Source: CAYGWX01 sp964353855 [NCBI: uncultured bacterium] | GTDB taxonomy: Bacteria > Edwardsbacteria > CAYGWX01 | Direction of reading: 5' to 3' | DNA: 33,269 nt | Assembly (NCBI GenBank): GCA_964353855.1 | Contig: CAYGWX010000021.1 | Coordinates: 1-33,269 of the forward strand | Part shown: positions 30,478 through 33,269 of the stretch, piece by piece | How the letters are laid out: every line of letters starts with the position of its first letter | Numbering within the stretch: position 1 is the stretch's first letter | Position numbers and translations under genes: made by a program | Notes under the pieces: model-generated | The model's database searches: none | Seen by the model: only the letters and a program-made list of their open reading frames with translations | Told to the model about the DNA's origin: nothing

Positions 30478-33269
30478 CTATTTCAACAGCAACACTTTGC
30501 GGGTGACGTTCCGGTCCCCGGCCGCGAGCCGCACCAAGTAGACCCCGGCGGCCAGCCTCCGGCCCTTGCCATCGGTCCCGTCCCAGACGACCTGATAGGT
30601 CCCGGGCTTCTGCTTGCCATCCACGAGGCTCCGCACCCGCCGGCCGCTCACGTCGTAGAGGTCCAGACGAAGCTTGGTCTCCTGGGGGAGGGCATAGCGG
30701 ATCCCGGTCGAGGTCCGGAAGGGATTGGGATGACACGCCTCCAGGCGGAAGGCCATTCCGGGGACGGCCTCGTTTTCCGTCTCCACGCCCAGCGGCCCGG
30801 TGGTGATGACAACCACCCGCACGTAGTTGCTGTACAGGGAGTGGTCCCCGAAGGGGATCCCCAGGGACGCCAGGCGCAGGGGCCAAGCCCCCTCCTGCTC
30901 TCCCAGGGGCACCCGCTCGGCATTCACGTGCGGCGGCAGGTCGGCATACTGCGCGGGATAATAGGCGCTCCCCCGCCGGGTGTTCCACTCCTGGCAGTAC
31001 TCGACGAGCGCCGGATCCGCGGGATAGGCCTTCTGAACTTTGCCCGAAAGGTGCGTCTTCACCAACGCCAGGGCGTCCTTGAGAGTGAATGGGTAATCCC
31101 AGACCGCCCGGGCGTACAGCCGCCCAAGGAGCGACCCCAGGAGGTTCGGCGAGGGATCGTAAGGGTAGTACCCGATCCCCGACGCGGAGAGGTCGCCGCG
31201 CATCCCCCGGAACGGCAGGGGGTCGACCGAGTAGGCGTAAGCCCGTCCGGGCCGGGCCATCTTATAGAACCCCTGGGCTGCGAACACAAAGTCCCGCTGC
31301 CAGCCCTCAGGCAACTTCGGCAGGGCCTGGGCGTCGAACTCCAACCCTACCTCGTCTCCGGAGGTCATGACCACGAAATGGTCGTCGGAGCGGGCCAGAA
31401 GCGGGCCGACATCCCCGTACCGGGTATAGTGCCCCGCCGCGCGGGCGAAATCCCGATCCACGCGCTGGGAGTAGTTGAAATTCCCGGGATACTTGCCGTC
31501 CTCCGACCCATAGGCTGCGAATCCGTAATAACGCAGGTCCGCTGCCGAGGGCGAAAGCTCGGTCAGCCGGAAGTTCTCCTGACGTGAGCTGACCCAGGCC
31601 TTGTCCAGATAGACTTCGCCCGTGATCGTGATCCGGACCCGATGATCACCGGTCGCGAAGATCGAACGCCCGGTTTGGTCGTACAGCGGGTAGGCCACGG
31701 TCTTCTGATGGCCCGCGGGCATCCCGCAGGTGGCCACCTTCTTCCAGCGGCCGCGGGCATCCCGGACCTCTACCTTGGGCGACTTGAGAAGCATCCCCTG
31801 CCGGCCGGCCTGGTAGATATCGCTCACCGGCCCGATCTCCCCGGCATCCGGGAACCGCGTGCTGCCGTAGAGGTAAAGCACAGCCTCCGACGGCTTCTCC
31901 AAATCCCCGACATCCAGGGTGACCGAGAACGGTTTCGCAAACCCGACTACCCGGGATTTCTCGAAGGGGACAAAGGCCCGGTCGGCCCCGCTCAAAGAGG
32001 GCAGGATATCCCGCCCCCGGCTGTCCGTGGCCGCCCGAAGCGGCTGCCCCTTGCCGGCGTGCACGGTCAGGCCCTGATAGCCCGGCCACCACAGGCCCTC
32101 CCGGGGATAGACGTCGTACCCGGCAGGATGGTCCACCGCCACCAGACGGACTTGATCGAGATAGGTGACCTCCTGAAGCATCTCATTGATCGTCAGTCGG
32201 TACTTCCCGTCCGCTTCCTGGAGCTGGTCGGCGGAGAGCTTTATGTATTCGTCGTTGTCCGGTGGCAGGTACAGGTTGGTGCCGGCGAACCGGCCCAGCC
32301 AGGTCCCGAGGTCGCCTCCGGCCAGGACATCGCCCACGAAGGCGTTCTCCATCCCGTTCCAGGCGAAGAGCAGCGGACAGCTGGACTTGATGTAGGCATC
32401 GGCCTTGGTCGAGATGTAGAACTGGCCGTTGGTGGCCAGGAAGACCCGCGCGGAATCCCCGCTCAGGCCCGAGGAGAAGTTCACGTCCGTGGAGACCGGG
32501 GTCTGCAGGGCCCGCTGGGACCAGGCGGCGGAAGTGCGGTTCCAGAAGTACATCCCGCAGCGGTTGGCCGGCGGGTTCCCGTGATGCCCCCACCAGTCCA
32601 CGATCACCTGTTCGAGCAGGGCGAGAGGCTCCTGGACCCGGAAGCCATACAGCTGCAGATCCTGATGCACCGAGTCCGTGGCTCCGGCGGTGACCCACCA
32701 GTTGCTATCCAGAGTCCCGATCTGCTGGATCTCGCCTGTGGTCGCCGGAATCCAGCTGGTATGGGTGGGCACCGGGACCGTCCCGCTGTCCGCGTTGGGG
32801 TATTTCCAGGCGCTCCCGCCCGGGAGCGGCACCTCGTACACCCGGGCTGACACGAAGCTCTTCTTGGTGGTATCATCGGAGACGAAGGTGTCCCCGGACA
32901 GGCGGCAGAAGCCGATGGCTTGATAATGCGTGCCCACCGGACCGACAGTGAAGTTGTCGAAGACCACTGCGGTATCGGCATGGGAGGCCAAAGCGGGAAT
33001 GGTCCGGTTGCTGGTGTAGACCGTGTTCGTCCCGATCTTGATGAGGTAGGTCACCGGGATGTTGGTCTCGTTATACGTCCCTCCGTTCCGGAACCGGGCG
33101 ACCGGGGCGATGGTCGTATTCTGCCGGACCCAGCTGGCGGCGGGCACCTCGATCCCGTAGGCCTGCATGTTGTGGTGCGGCACGGGAGGCGCCACGGCCA
33201 GGAGCGCGCGGTAGACGTTCAACCGGCCCCAGCCGTAATCCTGGTTGGGATAGGGCCGCCCTGCGGCCG
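30478..33269 (-). CDS. Probable subtilase (S8), C-terminal part, with FlgD-like tail; open at right edge
   Basis: About 930 residues visible; the frame is open to the window edge, so the true start is outside (the TTG at 33222 is not a credible start). The first residues, PYPNQDYGWGRLNVYRALLA, match the characteristic end of a subtilisin-like peptidase S8 domain (GWG-(L/I)(N/D)-Y-A), so the catalytic domain should lie just beyond the window. The rest is a ~100-residue beta domain, the same ~600-residue body as the neighbouring 813-aa protein, and a FlgD-like tail: CHPNPFRTSTGIRYALP, YDVSGRRVRSL, YQVVWDGTDGKGRRLAAGVYLVRL, RKVLLLK-stop. It is expected to be exported and surface-linked. Confidence 0.8.
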   Translation of the reverse strand, partial: AAGRPYPNQDYGWGRLNVYRALLAVAPPVPHHNMQAYGIEVPAASWVRQNTTIAPVARFRNGGTYNETNIPVTYLIKIGTNTVYTSNRTIPALASHADTAVVFDNFTVGPVGTHYQAIGFCRLSGDTFVSDDTTKKSFVSARVYEVPLPGGSAWKYPNADSGTVPVPTHTSWIPATTGEIQQIGTLDSNWWVTAGATDSVHQDLQLYGFRVQEPLALLEQVIVDWWGHHGNPPANRCGMYFWNRTSAAWSQRALQTPVSTDVNFSSGLSGDSARVFLATNGQFYISTKADAYIKSSCPLLFAWNGMENAFVGDVLAGGDLGTWLGRFAGTNLYLPPDNDEYIKLSADQLQEADGKYRLTINEMLQEVTYLDQVRLVAVDHPAGYDVYPREGLWWPGYQGLTVHAGKGQPLRAATDSRGRDILPSLSGADRAFVPFEKSRVVGFAKPFSVTLDVGDLEKPSEAVLYLYGSTRFPDAGEIGPVSDIYQAGRQGMLLKSPKVEVRDARGRWKKVATCGMPAGHQKTVAYPLYDQTGRSIFATGDHRVRITITGEVYLDKAWVSSRQENFRLTELSPSAADLRYYGFAAYGSEDGKYPGNFNYSQRVDRDFARAAGHYTRYGDVGPLLARSDDHFVVMTSGDEVGLEFDAQALPKLPEGWQRDFVFAAQGFYKMARPGRAYAYSVDPLPFRGMRGDLSASGIGYYPYDPSPNLLGSLLGRLYARAVWDYPFTLKDALALVKTHLSGKVQKAYPADPALVEYCQEWNTRRGSAYYPAQYADLPPHVNAERVPLGEQEGAWPLRLASLGIPFGDHSLYSNYVRVVVITTGPLGVETENEAVPGMAFRLEACHPNPFRTSTGIRYALPQETKLRLDLYDVSGRRVRSLVDGKQKPGTYQVVWDGTDGKGRRLAAGVYLVRLAAGDRNVTRKVLLLK

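Overview
The window looks like chromosomal DNA of an uncultured, high-GC, Gram-negative-type bacterium. Three proteins end in a FlgD-like/T9SS-type sorting domain (PNPF, then DV(S/T)GR, then APGVYFL, then RIVKVR-stop). They sit on secreted beta-propellers, and two longer secreted proteins end in a related domain. Such tails are typical of FCB-group and neighbouring candidate phyla, so that placement is an inference. Almost all genes are on the minus strand; one signalling gene (16447-17094) is on the plus strand. Promoters are close to sigma-70 consensus, and many genes end in a GC-rich hairpin terminator.

Layout (minus strand unless stated). 1-2605: mnmA, an M15-type peptidase and an L,D-transpeptidase (cut by the left edge) in one tight operon. 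2637-3538: a response regulator with a PATAN/DUF4388 output domain. 3639-6625: a membrane nucleotide-sugar 4,6-dehydratase (CapD/FlaA1 type) and a zinc-ribbon membrane protein under one strong promoter. 6831-13802: a complete trp operon, trpL-trpE-trpG-trpD-trpC-trpF-trpB-trpA. It has a consensus promoter, a Trp-rich leader peptide not previously marked as an ORF, and a mutually exclusive antiterminator/attenuator hairpin. 13888-15247: a seven-repeat Ycf48-like propeller. 15401-16219: a NeuD/PglD-type acetyltransferase. 16374-17151 (+): an MshEN-like/PAS protein. 17195-19924: a 16-repeat YVTN propeller. 19932-21481: a clade-3-like catalase followed by a relic of a sorting tail. 21482-22185: about 700 bp without a gene but with a strong orphan promoter and foldable sequence. 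22186-23628: a Ycf48-like propeller enlarged from seven to nine repeats by an exact 252-bp tandem duplication. 23785-24481: a nucleotidyltransferase overlapping a 58-aa ORF, apparently on a leaderless transcript. 24586-25305: a five-helix membrane protein. 25373-25461: a decayed sorting-domain gene. 25528-27755: a KAS III-like synthase and a radical SAM protein. 27762-33269: two large paralogous secreted proteins; the one cut by the right edge appears to be the C-terminal part of a subtilase.

How the parts fit. The trp operon is a self-contained pathway controlled by tRNA-Trp charging through ribosome stalling. The remainder is dominated by cell-envelope and surface functions: peptidoglycan enzymes, polysaccharide sugar modification, and secreted propellers and proteases sharing C-terminal tails. 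There is evidence of gene turnover among the sorted proteins: tail relics and an exact internal duplication. The most interesting items are the trp attenuator, the 27-nt repeats at the trpE start, the nine-blade expansion, the tail relic behind katA, the nucleotidyltransferase/small-ORF pair, and the radical SAM/KAS III pair linked to a surface protein.
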